From: an uncultured Clostridia bacterium
Lineage (GTDB): Bacteria > Bacillota > Clostridia > TANB77 > CAG-508
NCBI GenBank assembly: GCA_934167835.1
Contig: CAKPLZ010000002.1
Span: 62,001-126,000, forward strand
DNA: 64,000 bases
Direction of reading: 5' to 3'
This document shows, one piece after another, positions 19,235-29,037 of this stretch. Both the position numbers and the translations under genes were made by a program. Numbering within the stretch: the first letter of the stretch is position 1; the number at the start of each line of letters is the position of its first letter. The notes under the pieces are model-generated. The model saw only the letters and a list, made by a program, of their open reading frames with translations. It was not told the origin of the DNA and made no database searches.

Positions 19235-19479
19235 TGAATGAAGTATTTATAATTGGTAAAGTAATATGTGAGGTTAAGTATAAGTTCATACTTGAAAAAC
19301 GCAATAATGCAAAGGCTGTTATTAGTTTGGAATTATTAGATAAAACAAAGATAGAAGTTATTGCATACAACGAAATTGCAGATTATGTTTTTAGAAATTT
19401 AGATAAAAATGATTTAGTGTTTATCAATGGCAAAATATATGGGAAAGAGGTTATTGCATGTAATATAGCAGTGTTATAA
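19234..19479 (+). CDS. Short SSB-like OB-fold protein
   Basis: 81 residues from a GTG start overlapping the previous stop (TAGTG), so probably translationally coupled. NEVFIIGKVICEVKYKFI, then AVISLELLDKTKIEVIAYN and DLVFINGKIYGKEVI resemble the beta strands of single-stranded-DNA-binding proteins (FxxxGRV...ALV...GS.v.V.G), but it is shorter than housekeeping SSB (about 110-170) and has no acidic tail. It sits with the MutS-like fragment downstream of VR1, so a role in retroelement homing or recombination is conceivable (inference). Confidence 0.6.
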   Translation: MNEVFIIGKVICEVKYKFILEKRNNAKAVISLELLDKTKIEVIAYNEIADYVFRNLDKNDLVFINGKIYGKEVIACNIAVL

Positions 19480-19562
19480 AATTTGAGGACATTTTCTTAT
19501 TTCATTACTTAGGACATTATCACCTTTCTTTCATATATATGTTACTTTTTTTGACTTTTTTC

Positions 19563-19591
19563 TTGACAATTGAGTTGAAAACAATTAGAAT
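19563..19591 (+). promoter_or_regulatory. Promoter of the Cys-rich pilin-like gene
   Basis: TTGACA (19563-19568), 17-base spacer, TAGAAT (19586-19591), about 37 bases before the ATG at 19628. Confidence 0.6.
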
Positions 19592-19627
19592 TAAAAGTGA
19601 AAATAAACTTAGGAGAGGAAAATACAA

Positions 19628-20957
19628 ATGAAAGATAAGATTAAAAATAAAAGAGTAGGTTCAAAGGGTGTAACGTTAATTTCTTTGATAATGACAATTA
19701 TTTTGTTGGTGATTTTAGCTGGGGTGACGGTCGAGGTTGTTGATAAAAATCTTATTCATAAGGCTCAGAATGTGACAAATGATGTGGAGAATAAATTCGA
19801 TAGTGAGCAGGGAAATATTGATAATAGAGTTAATGAATGGGGTTCTATTGAGAATATAATTTCAAATGATAATAAAAATCATGCACCAACTCTTACTGTA
19901 ACAGTGCAAGATGTAACTGGTACAACAGCAAAGATAATTGCAGTTGGGGTAGATGAAGATGGAGATAAGCTTAAATATGCACTTGTGGTTAATAGAAAAA
20001 AGTATGAACAGAATGAAACTGGAACATGGGAACTAACTGATTTGGCAGGCAAAACAACGTATCAATACTCTGTAACGGTAACAGATGGAATTGATGATGC
20101 AGTGTTTTCTGGAACATTTAAGACGGAAAGTTCTAATACTGCTCCTGAAATAGCATTAAATGAGGTAAATACAAGAACATCATCTTCAATTAGTATCAAT
20201 GCAAAAGCAACAGATGAAAATAATGATAATTTAACATATAAATTATATACTTCCACAGAACAAACGGGAACATATTCTTTGCAACAAACATCAAATGCAA
20301 CTACGCAAAACACTGCAGTTACACTAACTGCAAGCAATTTATCCCAGTATACAACATATTGGTGGTACATAGAAGTAAGTGATGGAATAGAAACTGCAAC
20401 AACTGAAAAAGAGAAAAAAAGTGCAAAAACTAAATGCTCTGGAGCAACAAGCACATGTAGTACTACAAGTTGTAATGGTAATACAACATCAACATGCACA
20501 ACTTGTAGTGGAGATGGAACAGAAAGCTATACATGTACTAGCCAAAATACTTTATGCGAATCATGTCAAACTGGTGTACAAGCATGTAGTGGACCATTCA
20601 CAGATAATGGAGCTACAAGTAGCAAATGCGGACATGGAGACTATTACCACTCTTATACATGCGATAGTTGTGGATATTCAATGTCTTATGCACCTTGCTA
20701 TAATGGATCTATAACCCATTGGAGGTCAAAATGTTCATGTGGACGGAAGTTATGTTACTTATGAATGCTCACACGGATACACATATTCACACAGTGCAAC
20801 AAGAACCTGCACATCTTGCAATGGAACAGGAAAAAAAACAACAAAATGTGCTCACAATGTAAATGGAGTACATAGATATTGCTCACATTATACAAATACA
20901 TCAGCAACATCACACAAGATTTGTGCTCATAATGCAAATGGAGTAGAACACGATTAA
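19628..20957 (+). CDS. Pilin-like leader, FN3-like and Cys-rich domain protein, +1 frameshift at CGG 20744
   Basis: 442 residues after recoding. Leader SKG|VTLISLIMTIILLVIL (residues about 13-33), then a short helical linker, two fibronectin-III-like modules (about residues 85-165 and 170-260) and a Cys-rich tail with many CxxC pairs (STCTTCSGDGT, CESCQTG, CTSCNGTGK), reminiscent of DnaJ-type zinc ribbons. The zero frame ends at 20764 with GRKLCYL. Skipping C20744 continues CSCG-GSYVTYECSHGY and ends YCSHYTNTSATSHKICAHN...EHD, the same end as the paralogue at 22173. Probably exported; zinc or disulfide binding outside the cell is an inference. Confidence 0.85.
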
Positions 20958-20958
20958 T

Positions 20959-20990
20959 AAAATGCCCTTTAGGCTGGGGCATTTTAATTT
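20959..20990 (+). terminator. Rho-independent terminator
   Basis: AAAATGCCC pairs with GGGGCATTTT around TTTAGGCT, followed by AATTTTAATTT. Confidence 0.7.
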
Positions 20991-21040
20991 TAATTTAATA
21001 TTTAGAAAATATAATACTTTTGAAAGGAAAGTAATATAAG

Positions 21041-21712
21041 ATGAAAATTTTAATTATTGAAGATGAAAAAATCTTATCAGATACAATAAAACAATGCATT
21101 TGCAAGGAATTCCAAACAGAGCAAGCATACGATGGATACGAAGGCTACACATTCGCAAAAGAGAACATTTATGATGCCATAATTTTAGATTTAATGCTTC
21201 CAGAAATGTCAGGTTATGATGTTTTGCTAAAATTAAGGGAAAACAAAGTATATACTCCAGTGTTGATTTTAACAGCTAAGGATTCAATATCAGATAAGTT
21301 AAAAGGCTTTAGATATGGAGCAGATGATTATTTAGTTAAACCTTTTGAAGTTGAAGAACTAATAGCAAGATTACATGCAATAATTAGGAGAACAAGCGGA
21401 AGCTACCAAGAGGAATTACTTAAATTTAAGGACTTGAAAATTAATTTGCAAAAAAGAAACATCACAATAAATGGAGAAGAAGTAGTTTTACAGGGAAAAC
21501 AATTTGATATTTTAGAGTACTTAGTTATATCAAAGAACAAAATCCTAACAAAAGAACAAATCTTTGACAAAATATGGAGCTTTAACTCATTTACTACAAC
21601 AAATGTAGTTGAAGTATATACAAGCGAATTGCGAAAAACACTCAAAAAATATGGTTATGACAAATATATAAAAACCATAAGAGGTGTGGGATATATGCTA
21701 TCTGAAAAATAA
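21041..21712 (+). CDS. OmpR/PhoB-family response regulator (orphan)
   Basis: 223 residues. Receiver domain 1-115 with acidic pocket (IIEDEK), phospho-acceptor Asp50 in IILDLMLPEMSG, Thr in LILTAKD and Lys in DDYLVKPFE. C-terminal winged helix with typical FDILEYLVISKNKILTKEQI and TIRGVGYML. No histidine kinase follows; the next gene is rnpB, so it is an orphan here or its kinase is elsewhere. It lies between two paralogous Cys-rich pilin-like genes and may control them (inference only). Confidence 0.93.
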   Translation: MKILIIEDEKILSDTIKQCICKEFQTEQAYDGYEGYTFAKENIYDAIILDLMLPEMSGYDVLLKLRENKVYTPVLILTAKDSISDKLKGFRYGADDYLVKPFEVEELIARLHAIIRRTSGSYQEELLKFKDLKINLQKRNITINGEEVVLQGKQFDILEYLVISKNKILTKEQIFDKIWSFNSFTTTNVVEVYTSELRKTLKKYGYDKYIKTIRGVGYMLSEK

Positions 21713-21781
21713 CATAATCTGTACCCAGAAAATTTTCCATATTTCTTGACAATTATATAAAAAACATTTACAATAAAAGAA

Positions 21782-22132
21782 GAGTATGCTAGGCAGTCGC
21801 GTGTAAAATTCGCAAGGATTTACATGAGGAAAGTCCGGGCTCCATAGAGCAAGGATGCTGGATAACGTCCAGTGAGGGTAACCTTAAGGAAAGTGCAACA
21901 GAAAATAACAGCTAAAAACTTTATAGTTTTTAGCAATGGTGAAAAGGCGAGGTAAGAGCTCACCGCTAGTCTGGAGACAGATTTTAGGTCAATGTAAACC
22001 CCATCCGGAGCAACACCTAAAAAGAAGGTTAAGATTGCTCGTCATCTTCTGATTTGGTGGCTTGAAATATATAGCAATATATATTCTAGATAAATGACTG
22101 TCCAAGACAGAACCCGGCTTACAGGCATACTC
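21782..22132 (+). ncRNA. rnpB: RNase P RNA
   Basis: Catalytic RNA that matures tRNA 5' ends. Universal blocks are present in order: GAGGAAAGTCCGGGCTCC near 21829, GTGCAACAGAAA near 21894, GGTGAAAAGGCGAGGTAAGA near 21939, CCATCCGGAGCAA near 22001, and AGACAGAACCCGGCTTA near 22105. Outer helix P1 is GAGTATGC (21782) with GCATACTC (ending 22132). No gene lies inside it. Confidence 0.95.
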
Positions 22133-22172
22133 AAAAAACATAAGAAATTTAGGAAATAAGGAGAAGTTACAG

Positions 22173-23564
22173 ATGATGGAAAAATGTAGAACTAAGTTTA
22201 ATAATAAAGGGGTAACCTTAATTGCTTTAATAATTACAATAATATTACTTGTAATTTTAACAGGTGTAACAATAGAAGTCGTTGATAAAAACCTTATTAA
22301 TAAAGCTCGAAAAGTGGTGGATGATGCAAATAATAAATATGAAAGCGACCAAAACATACTAAAAAACACTGTAAATGACTGGGAAGATACAGAAAGTACA
22401 TCAACTAAAAGTAACACAAGTTCAATAAATAATGCACCAACACTTACTGTAACAGTAAAAGATATAACAGCAACAACAGCTCAAATTGTAGCAGTTGGTG
22501 TAGATGAAGACGGAGATACACTTAATTATGAAGTTTCTGTAAATAATCAAAAATATGGCCCATCTTTAATTGGGACATTTGATATAAAAAGCCTAAATGA
22601 AAATACTACATATAAATACACTGCAACAGTAACAGATGGAATAGATTCAACAACAGTAGAAGGTGAATTTACAACTGCAATATCCAATGTGGCGCCATAT
22701 ATAGAAACAAACGAGGTAAGTACCAGAACTCCAACATCTATAAGTATAAATGTAAAAGCAACAGATGATAATAGTGATAATTTAACATATAAATTATATA
22801 CATCTACAGAGCAAAATGGAACTTATGCTCTTAAACAAACTTCAAGCGAAACAGTGCAAGACAAGCAAATAACTTTAACTGCAAGCAGCTTATCTGAATA
22901 TACAACATATTGGTGGTATATAGAAGTAAGTGATGGCAAAGCAATAACAGCAAGCGAAAAAGGAGTAAGGAACGCAAAAACAAAGTGTTCAGGAGCTTCA
23001 TATACTTGTTACACAACTTCATGCTCTGGCACAAGAACTACTACATGTTATACATGTAATGGAAATGGAACAACCACATATTCATGCTCGGGAGAAAGCG
23101 ATTGTAGTTGCTGCGGTGGAACAGGAAAACATGCTCTATGTGGAACTTTAGACCATACGGAAGTTGCAACACAATATAAATGTACTGCACATGGAAACCA
23201 CCCCAATATAGAGTATTATACATGTGGACATTCGGTAATAGTATATTCATGTCCAACAGAAGGAGCAATAACTGAAAATTGTCAATTTAGAGGGGTGGAC
23301 CCATGCTTTGATATTGCGCACTCTTCAGGAGGAGATTGTGCAAACTGTGACGGATACGGTTACACAACACCATGCTCACATGGATATAGCAGTGCACATG
23401 AGGCAACAGAAACATGTAGAACATGTAATGGTTCAAAAACAATAACAAGAAACTGTACTCATGGTACTGGAGGAAACTCACATAGATATTGCTCACATTA
23501 TACAAACACATCAATATCATCACACAAATACTGTGCACATAATAAAATGGCAGAACACGATTAA
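22173..23564 (+). CDS. Pilin-like leader, FN3-like and Cys-rich domain protein (paralogue)
   Basis: 463 residues, close paralogue of the protein at 19628, here uninterrupted and so a direct control for the reading of that gene. Leader NKG|VTLIALIITIILLVIL, linker, two FN3-like modules (TLTVTVKDITATTAQIVAV; SISINVKATDDNSDNLTYK) and an extended Cys-rich tail with CxxCxGxG-like elements (CYTCNGNGTT, CSCCGGTGK, CANCDGYGYTT, CRTCNGS) ending CSHYTNTSISSHKYCAHN. Two adjacent ATGs (22173, 22176) follow the RBS AAGGAG. Exported, probably metal-binding or disulfide-rich surface protein; function unknown. Confidence 0.85.
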   Translation: MMEKCRTKFNNKGVTLIALIITIILLVILTGVTIEVVDKNLINKARKVVDDANNKYESDQNILKNTVNDWEDTESTSTKSNTSSINNAPTLTVTVKDITATTAQIVAVGVDEDGDTLNYEVSVNNQKYGPSLIGTFDIKSLNENTTYKYTATVTDGIDSTTVEGEFTTAISNVAPYIETNEVSTRTPTSISINVKATDDNSDNLTYKLYTSTEQNGTYALKQTSSETVQDKQITLTASSLSEYTTYWWYIEVSDGKAITASEKGVRNAKTKCSGASYTCYTTSCSGTRTTTCYTCNGNGTTTYSCSGESDCSCCGGTGKHALCGTLDHTEVATQYKCTAHGNHPNIEYYTCGHSVIVYSCPTEGAITENCQFRGVDPCFDIAHSSGGDCANCDGYGYTTPCSHGYSSAHEATETCRTCNGSKTITRNCTHGTGGNSHRYCSHYTNTSISSHKYCAHNKMAEHD

Positions 23565-23570
23565 TATATT

Positions 23571-23614
23571 AAATAAAAGAAATGAGGCTTAGCCCTTTCA
23601 TTTCTTTTATTTTT
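23571..23614 (+). terminator. Rho-independent terminator
   Basis: AAATAAAAGAAATGA pairs with TTCATTTCTTTTATTT around GGCTTAGCCCT. Confidence 0.8.
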
Positions 23615-23635
23615 TCTATTTATTTCCAGAAAACA

Positions 23636-23664
23636 TTGACTTTTGACAAAAAAAATTATACAAT
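23636..23664 (+). promoter_or_regulatory. Probable promoter of minD
   Basis: TTGACT (23636-23641), 17-base spacer, TACAAT (23659-23664). A second TTGACA at 23643 with TATAAT at 23664 has only a 15-base spacer, so the first pair is preferred. Confidence 0.5.
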
Positions 23665-23707
23665 ATAATAGTTGAAAAATACATAAAATACGAGGAGGAA
23701 AGATGTT

Positions 23708-24502
23708 ATGGGAGAAGTAATAGTTATAACATCAGGAAAAGGTGGAGTAGGTAAAACTACAACTACTGCAAACCTTGGTTCAAGTTTAGCTGAGATGAAG
23801 AAAAAAGTTGTTTTAGTAGACACTGATATTGGACTTAGAAATCTTGATGTTGTTATGGGACTAGAAAATAGAATCGTATATGATATAGTAGACGTTATTG
23901 AAGAAAAATGTAAATTAAGACAAGCTCTTATAAAAGATAAACGTTTTGACGAGTTATTTTTGTTACCTGCTGCCCAAACACGAGATAAGAATGCTATAAA
24001 TGAAGAACAAATGATAGAACTTACAAAAAAACTTAAAGAGGAATTTGATTATGTATTAATAGACTGCCCTGCAGGAATAGAGCAAGGCTTCAAAAATGCA
24101 GTTGCTGGAGCAGATAGAGCAATTGTAGTAACAACAGCAGAAATATCTGCAATAAGAGATGCAGACAGAATAATAGGATTACTAGAAGCATCAGAAATAA
24201 GCTATCCAGAACTAATTGTTAACCGATTAAGACCAGGAATGGTTAGAAAAGGTGAAATGATGGATGTTAGCGACATAGTAGATTTGTTATCTATAGATTT
24301 AATTGGCGTAATTCCAGATGATGAAAACATCATTACACAAACAAACAAAGGAGAACCAGTAATCAAAAATAAAAAAGCCCCATCAGGAAAGGCATATATA
24401 GAAATTGCCAGAAGAATACTAGGCGAAAACATAGATGTTACAATTCCAGGAAGAGAAAAAGGTTTTTTTGCAAAGATAAAGAGTCTATTTAGAAAAAATT
24501 AA
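23708..24502 (+). CDS. minD: Septum site-determining ATPase MinD
   Basis: 264-residue ParA-type ATPase that positions division with MinE. Deviant Walker A GKGGVGKTTT (residues 10-19), DTDIGLRNLDVVMGLE, and VLIDCPAGIE as Walker B are diagnostic. The C-terminal amphipathic membrane-targeting helix FFAKIKSLFRKN is present. minE follows at once, and a rodA gene after that. Confidence 0.96.
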   Translation: MGEVIVITSGKGGVGKTTTTANLGSSLAEMKKKVVLVDTDIGLRNLDVVMGLENRIVYDIVDVIEEKCKLRQALIKDKRFDELFLLPAAQTRDKNAINEEQMIELTKKLKEEFDYVLIDCPAGIEQGFKNAVAGADRAIVVTTAEISAIRDADRIIGLLEASEISYPELIVNRLRPGMVRKGEMMDVSDIVDLLSIDLIGVIPDDENIITQTNKGEPVIKNKKAPSGKAYIEIARRILGENIDVTIPGREKGFFAKIKSLFRKN

Positions 24503-24527
24503 ACATTTGAATTTGGGGGAAACGTAT

Positions 24528-25064
24528 ATGTTTGAAAACATACTTAATTTTTTTAAGAAATTTGGAAAAAATGAGAATAAGGAAACAAGTGGTAGTAAAA
24601 ATAAAGCCAAAGAAAGACTACACTTAGTTTTAATGCAAGATAGAGCAAATGTTTCTGCAGACTTTTTAGAATTAATGAAACAGGAAATAATTGAAGTAAT
24701 AAAAAAATATATACAAGTTGAAGAAAGCGAAATAGATGTGAGGCTCACAAACGAAATTAAAGATGACGGAACAACAGGAGCACCATCTTTATATGCAAAT
24801 ATCCCAATTGTAAATATTAGAAATGATATGAAAAAAGAAGTACAAGACGAGCAGAAAGTAACCAAACAAGAAAAAGACGAAAATAAAGACAAATCAGAAA
24901 AAGACTCAAAGCAGGAACAAGAAGAAAAGAAAAACAAAAAAGAGAACGAAGAAGTTGACAATGAAAAGACAGAAAATATAGGAGAAAAAGAGGACATAAA
25001 AGAAGAAAAAATAAGCGAGAAAGACAACAATAAAGTAACAATAAAAATGGACAATAATGAATAA
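24528..25064 (+). CDS. minE: Cell division topological factor MinE with long charged tail
   Basis: MinE stimulates MinD and sets its pole-to-pole dynamics. Residues 1-90 are MinE-like: membrane helix MFENILNFFKKFG, then KERLHLVLMQDRANVSADFL and LMKQEIIEVIKKYIQVEE. A Lys/Glu-rich low-complexity tail of about 80 residues follows, not usual for the family (normally about 90 residues in all). ATG at 24528 after GGGGGA; a TTG at 24507 is in frame but has no RBS. The unusual tail may be a coiled or disordered interaction region. Confidence 0.88.
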   Translation: MFENILNFFKKFGKNENKETSGSKNKAKERLHLVLMQDRANVSADFLELMKQEIIEVIKKYIQVEESEIDVRLTNEIKDDGTTGAPSLYANIPIVNIRNDMKKEVQDEQKVTKQEKDENKDKSEKDSKQEQEEKKNKKENEEVDNEKTENIGEKEDIKEEKISEKDNNKVTIKMDNNE

Positions 25065-25109
25065 AAAAAATAAGGAATAACAAAATTTCACGTTTTGAAA
25101 GGAATATGT

Positions 25110-26206
25110 ATGAATAGTAAACAATTACGAAACGTAGAATGGAGTATATTAATATGTACAATAATCCTAATATCAATAGGATTATTTGCGCTATATAGCG
25201 CAAGTAAAGAATCTGAACTAGAAGACTTAAAAAAACAAGCAATATGGGTAGCTGTAAGTATTCCAGTGCTAATCATTACAATGCTAATTGATTACAGACT
25301 AATTGCAAAATTCAGTATTGTTTTCTATGTAGGGTCTATAATATTATTAATTGCAGTATTACTGACAAGTGCAGTAAATGGTGCAACAAGCTGGTTTAGC
25401 ATTGGACCTGTTTCAATTCAGCCAGGAGAATTTGCAAAACTTGCAGTTATTTTATTTTTAGCTAATATTATGTCTAAAATGTCCAAAAACGAAATCAATA
25501 AACCATTAAAACTTTTAATGATTATAGGAATATCTGCAATACCAGTAATACTAATTGCAATGCAACCAGATTATGGTACTGCAATGGCGTATGTTACAGC
25601 AACTGTTGTAATGCTATATGTTGCAGGAATAAAAAAAAGATATATAATTACAGCAATACTGATAGTACTAGTTACATTACCTATACTATATTTCTTTGTT
25701 TTACCGGAACATGCAAAACTTAGAATTGATGTGTATTTAAACCCATATTTAGACCCAAGAGGAGCTGGATACAATATAATTCAATCAAAGCTTGCAATAG
25801 GAGCTCGGAAGGCTAATTGGCCAAGGGTGGTTAAATGGAACACAAACACATCTAGGCTTTTTGTATCCTAAAACTACAGATTTTATATTTGCTGTTGTTG
25901 GTGAAGAAATGGGCTTTGTAGCATGCAGCTCAATTATCGTTCTTTTTATAGCTCTTATAACAAGAACAATAAGCATAGCAAAAAATGCAGGAGACGATTT
26001 AGGCTCATATATTGCAGCTGGAATTGCCCGGAGTATTAATATTTCATGTTCTAGAAAACATTGGAATGACGATGGGATTACTACCAATAACGGGTGTACC
26101 ACTCCCATTTATTAGCTACGGAGGAAGCTCAATGGTTACAAATATGATGTGTATTGGGCTATTATTAAATATAAGTGCTTGGAGACAAAAATCTATTTTT
26201 GAATAA
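25110..26206 (+). CDS. rodA: Peptidoglycan glycosyltransferase RodA, two +1 frameshifts at CGG 25806 and 26029
   Basis: SEDS-family polymerase of cell elongation, 364 residues after recoding, ten membrane helices expected. GATSWFSIGPVSIQPGEFAKL and MQPDYGTAM are the classic motifs. The zero frame runs GA-RKANWPRVV and ends at 25871. Skipping C25806 gives IGA-GRLIGQGWLNGTQTH. In the new frame a second CGG at 26029 leads to a stop at 26115, while skipping C26029 gives AAGIA-GVLIFHVLENIGM, then GVPLPFISYGGSS, ending at 26206. Both shifts put Gly at conserved positions. Third gene of the minD-minE-rodA cluster; start ATG 25110 after AAAGGA. Confidence 0.95.
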
Positions 26207-26221
26207 AGAACGGAGTTTTAA

Positions 26222-27199
26222 ATGTATATTAAAAAGATTAATATAGGAAATATCGAACTAGAAAACAACATACTACTTGCACCAATGGCAGGCGTTACAG
26301 ACTTGAGTTTTAGAAAAATATGTAAAAAATATGGCAATCCAGGTTTGGTTTGTACAGAAATGATAAGCAGCAAAGGACTGTTTTACAATGATAAAAAAAC
26401 AGAACAATTTTTAGAGCTAAATGGAGAAAAAAGACCAATAGCAATTCAAATATTTGGAAATGAGCCAAGCGTAATGGCTGAAGCTGCAAAAAAAGTAGAA
26501 CCTTATGCAGATATAATAGACATAAACATGGGATGTCCAGCACCAAAAGTAGTCAAAAATGGTGATGGAAGTAAGTTACTACTTAACTTAGAACTAGTAG
26601 AAAAAATAGTATTTGAGGTCGTGAATGCTTGCAACAAACCGGTAACGGTAAAGTTAAGAAAAGGTTGGAATGATGAAAATATTGTTGCTGTGGATGCAGC
26701 TAAAATTATAGAAAAGGCTGGAGCAAGTGCAATAACAGTGCATGGAAGAACTAGAGAACAATACTATTCAGGACAAGTAGATTTGGATATTATAAAAAAA
26801 GTAAAAGAAGCAGTTAAAATACCGGTAATAGGAAATGGCGATGTAAAAACAGCTGAAGATGCCATAAAAATGTTTGAATATACAGGTGTTGATGGTATAA
26901 TGATTGGAAGAGGAATTCTAGGAGAGCCTTGGAAAATCAAAAGTATAATTAATAAATTAGAAACAGGTTTAGATTTGCCTGAAAAAACACCGGAAGAAAA
27001 GCTGAACATAATCAAAGAACATATAGAACTTGAAATTGCAGAAAAAGGTGAATATGTTGGCATAAGGGAAATGAGAAAACATATTTGCTGGTACTTGAAA
27101 AATTTGCCAAACTCAAGCCAAGTAAGGCAAATAGTAAACCAGCTAGAAAGTAAAGATGAAGTAATAGAAAAATTAACAGAGTATTTTAAAACTCTATAA
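26222..27199 (+). CDS. dusB: tRNA-dihydrouridine synthase
   Basis: FMN-dependent reductase making dihydrouridine in tRNA; 325 residues. TIM barrel with LLAPMAGVTDLSFRK at the start, catalytic Cys in INMGCPAPKVVK (about residue 105), and ITVHGRTREQYYSG and GVDGIMIGRGILGEPW for FMN binding. Sixteen bases after rodA, so it may be in the same transcript. The DusB subgroup is the usual one in Firmicutes; the position modified is not deducible here. Confidence 0.93.
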   Translation: MYIKKINIGNIELENNILLAPMAGVTDLSFRKICKKYGNPGLVCTEMISSKGLFYNDKKTEQFLELNGEKRPIAIQIFGNEPSVMAEAAKKVEPYADIIDINMGCPAPKVVKNGDGSKLLLNLELVEKIVFEVVNACNKPVTVKLRKGWNDENIVAVDAAKIIEKAGASAITVHGRTREQYYSGQVDLDIIKKVKEAVKIPVIGNGDVKTAEDAIKMFEYTGVDGIMIGRGILGEPWKIKSIINKLETGLDLPEKTPEEKLNIIKEHIELEIAEKGEYVGIREMRKHICWYLKNLPNSSQVRQIVNQLESKDEVIEKLTEYFKTL

Positions 27200-27211
27200 G
27201 GAGAAAAAACA

Positions 27212-29023
27212 ATGGACAAACAAAAACATATAAGAAATTTTAGTATAATTGCACATATAGACCATGGGAAATCAACACTTGCAGATAGATTAATTGAAAA
27301 AACAGGACTTTTATCTTCAAGAGAGATGGAAAGCCAGATTTTAGACAATATGGATATCGAAAGAGAAAGAGGAATAACCATTAAATCTCAAGCTGTAAGA
27401 ATGCTATACAAGGCAAAAGATGGGGAAGAATATATTCTAAATTTAATAGATACTCCTGGCCATGTTGATTTTAATTATGAAGTTTCAAGAAGTTTAGCGG
27501 CTTGTGAAGGCGCAATATTGGTTGTGGACAGTAGCCAAGGTGTTGAAGCGCAAACCCTTGCTAATGTATATTTAGCATTAGATAACAATTTAGATATTCT
27601 TCCAGTTATAAATAAAATAGATTTGCCAAGTGCAAGACCAGATGAGGTAAAACAGGAAATTGAAGATATAATTGGAATCCCTGCAATGGATGCTCCATGT
27701 ATATCAGCAAAATCAGGGTTAAACATTGAGGAAGTTTTAGAAAGAATAGTAACAGACTTTAAACCACCAGTTGGAGACAGCTCAAAACCACTAAAATGCT
27801 TGATTTTTGATTCTTTATATGATAACTATAAAGGAGCTGTAAGTTACATTAAGGTAGTAGAAGGAACAGTAAAAACTGGCGATGAAATATTGTTTATGGC
27901 AACAAAAAAGAAGTTTGTTGTTACAGAACTTGGTTACTTAGAGCCAGGAAGATATCAACCGGCTGACAAATTAGAAGCTGGTGAGGTTGGATATATTGCA
28001 GCAAGTATAAAAACAGTTTCAGACTTGAGCGTAGGAGACACAATAACTCTTGCAAACGAACCAGCAAAAGAAGCGTTACCAGGTTATAAAAAAGCAAATT
28101 CAATGGTATTTTGTGGAGTATATCCGTTAGATGGTGGAGATTATGAGAATCTAAAAGAAGCATTAGAAAAATTAAAACTAAATGATGCAGCTTTAAGTTT
28201 TGAACCAGAAACATCAGTAGCATTAGGATTTGGTTTCAGATGTGGATTTTTAGGGTTATTACATTTAGAAATAATTCAAGAAAGGCTAGAAAGAGAATTC
28301 GATTTAGATTTAATTACAACAGCACCATCAGTTATTTATAAAGTACACAAAAAAGACGGAGAAGTAATTGAGCTTTATAACCCAGTTGATTTACCACCAA
28401 CACAAGATATAGACTATATAGAAGAACCAATGGTAAAAGCAGAAATAATGCTTCCAAAAGACTATGTTGGAAATGTAATGGAAATATGCCAAAATAGAAG
28501 AGGTATATATCTAGATATGAAATACTTAGATTCAACAAGAGTAAGCCTAGAATATGAAATGCCATTAAATGAGATAGTTTATGATTTTTTCGACACATTA
28601 AAATCAAACACAAAAGGCTATGCTTCATTAGATTATGAACTTACAGAATATAGAAAATCAGAACTTGTGAAATTAGACATACATATTAATAATGAACAAG
28701 TAGATGCACTTTCATTTATAGTTCATAAAGATACTGCTTACACTAGAGGCAGAAAAATGGCAGAAAAGCTAAAAACAGTAATACCAAGACAATTATTCGA
28801 GGTACCAATACAAGCAATAGTAGGAGGCAAAATAATAGCAAGAGAAACTATTTCTGCAATGAGAAAAGATGTTTTAGCAAAATGCTATGGTGGAGATATA
28901 ACAAGAAAGAAAAAATTACTTGAAAAACAGAAAAAAGGCAAAAAGAAAATGAGACAAATAGGAAGCGTAGAAGTACCACAAGAAGCATTTTTAGCAGTGC
29001 TTAAATTAGATGATGAAAATTAA
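27212..29023 (+). CDS. lepA: Elongation factor 4 (LepA)
   Basis: Ribosomal GTPase, 603 residues. G domain with IAHIDHGKSTLADRL, RERGITIKSQ, LIDTPGHVDF and NKIDLPSA; the LepA-specific C-terminal domain ends with CYGGDITRKKKLLEKQKKG. Full length and uninterrupted. Between dus and rlmB with 12 and 14-base gaps. Confidence 0.97.
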   Translation: MDKQKHIRNFSIIAHIDHGKSTLADRLIEKTGLLSSREMESQILDNMDIERERGITIKSQAVRMLYKAKDGEEYILNLIDTPGHVDFNYEVSRSLAACEGAILVVDSSQGVEAQTLANVYLALDNNLDILPVINKIDLPSARPDEVKQEIEDIIGIPAMDAPCISAKSGLNIEEVLERIVTDFKPPVGDSSKPLKCLIFDSLYDNYKGAVSYIKVVEGTVKTGDEILFMATKKKFVVTELGYLEPGRYQPADKLEAGEVGYIAASIKTVSDLSVGDTITLANEPAKEALPGYKKANSMVFCGVYPLDGGDYENLKEALEKLKLNDAALSFEPETSVALGFGFRCGFLGLLHLEIIQERLEREFDLDLITTAPSVIYKVHKKDGEVIELYNPVDLPPTQDIDYIEEPMVKAEIMLPKDYVGNVMEICQNRRGIYLDMKYLDSTRVSLEYEMPLNEIVYDFFDTLKSNTKGYASLDYELTEYRKSELVKLDIHINNEQVDALSFIVHKDTAYTRGRKMAEKLKTVIPRQLFEVPIQAIVGGKIIARETISAMRKDVLAKCYGGDITRKKKLLEKQKKGKKKMRQIGSVEVPQEAFLAVLKLDDEN

Positions 29024-29037
29024 AAAGGGGTAATAAA

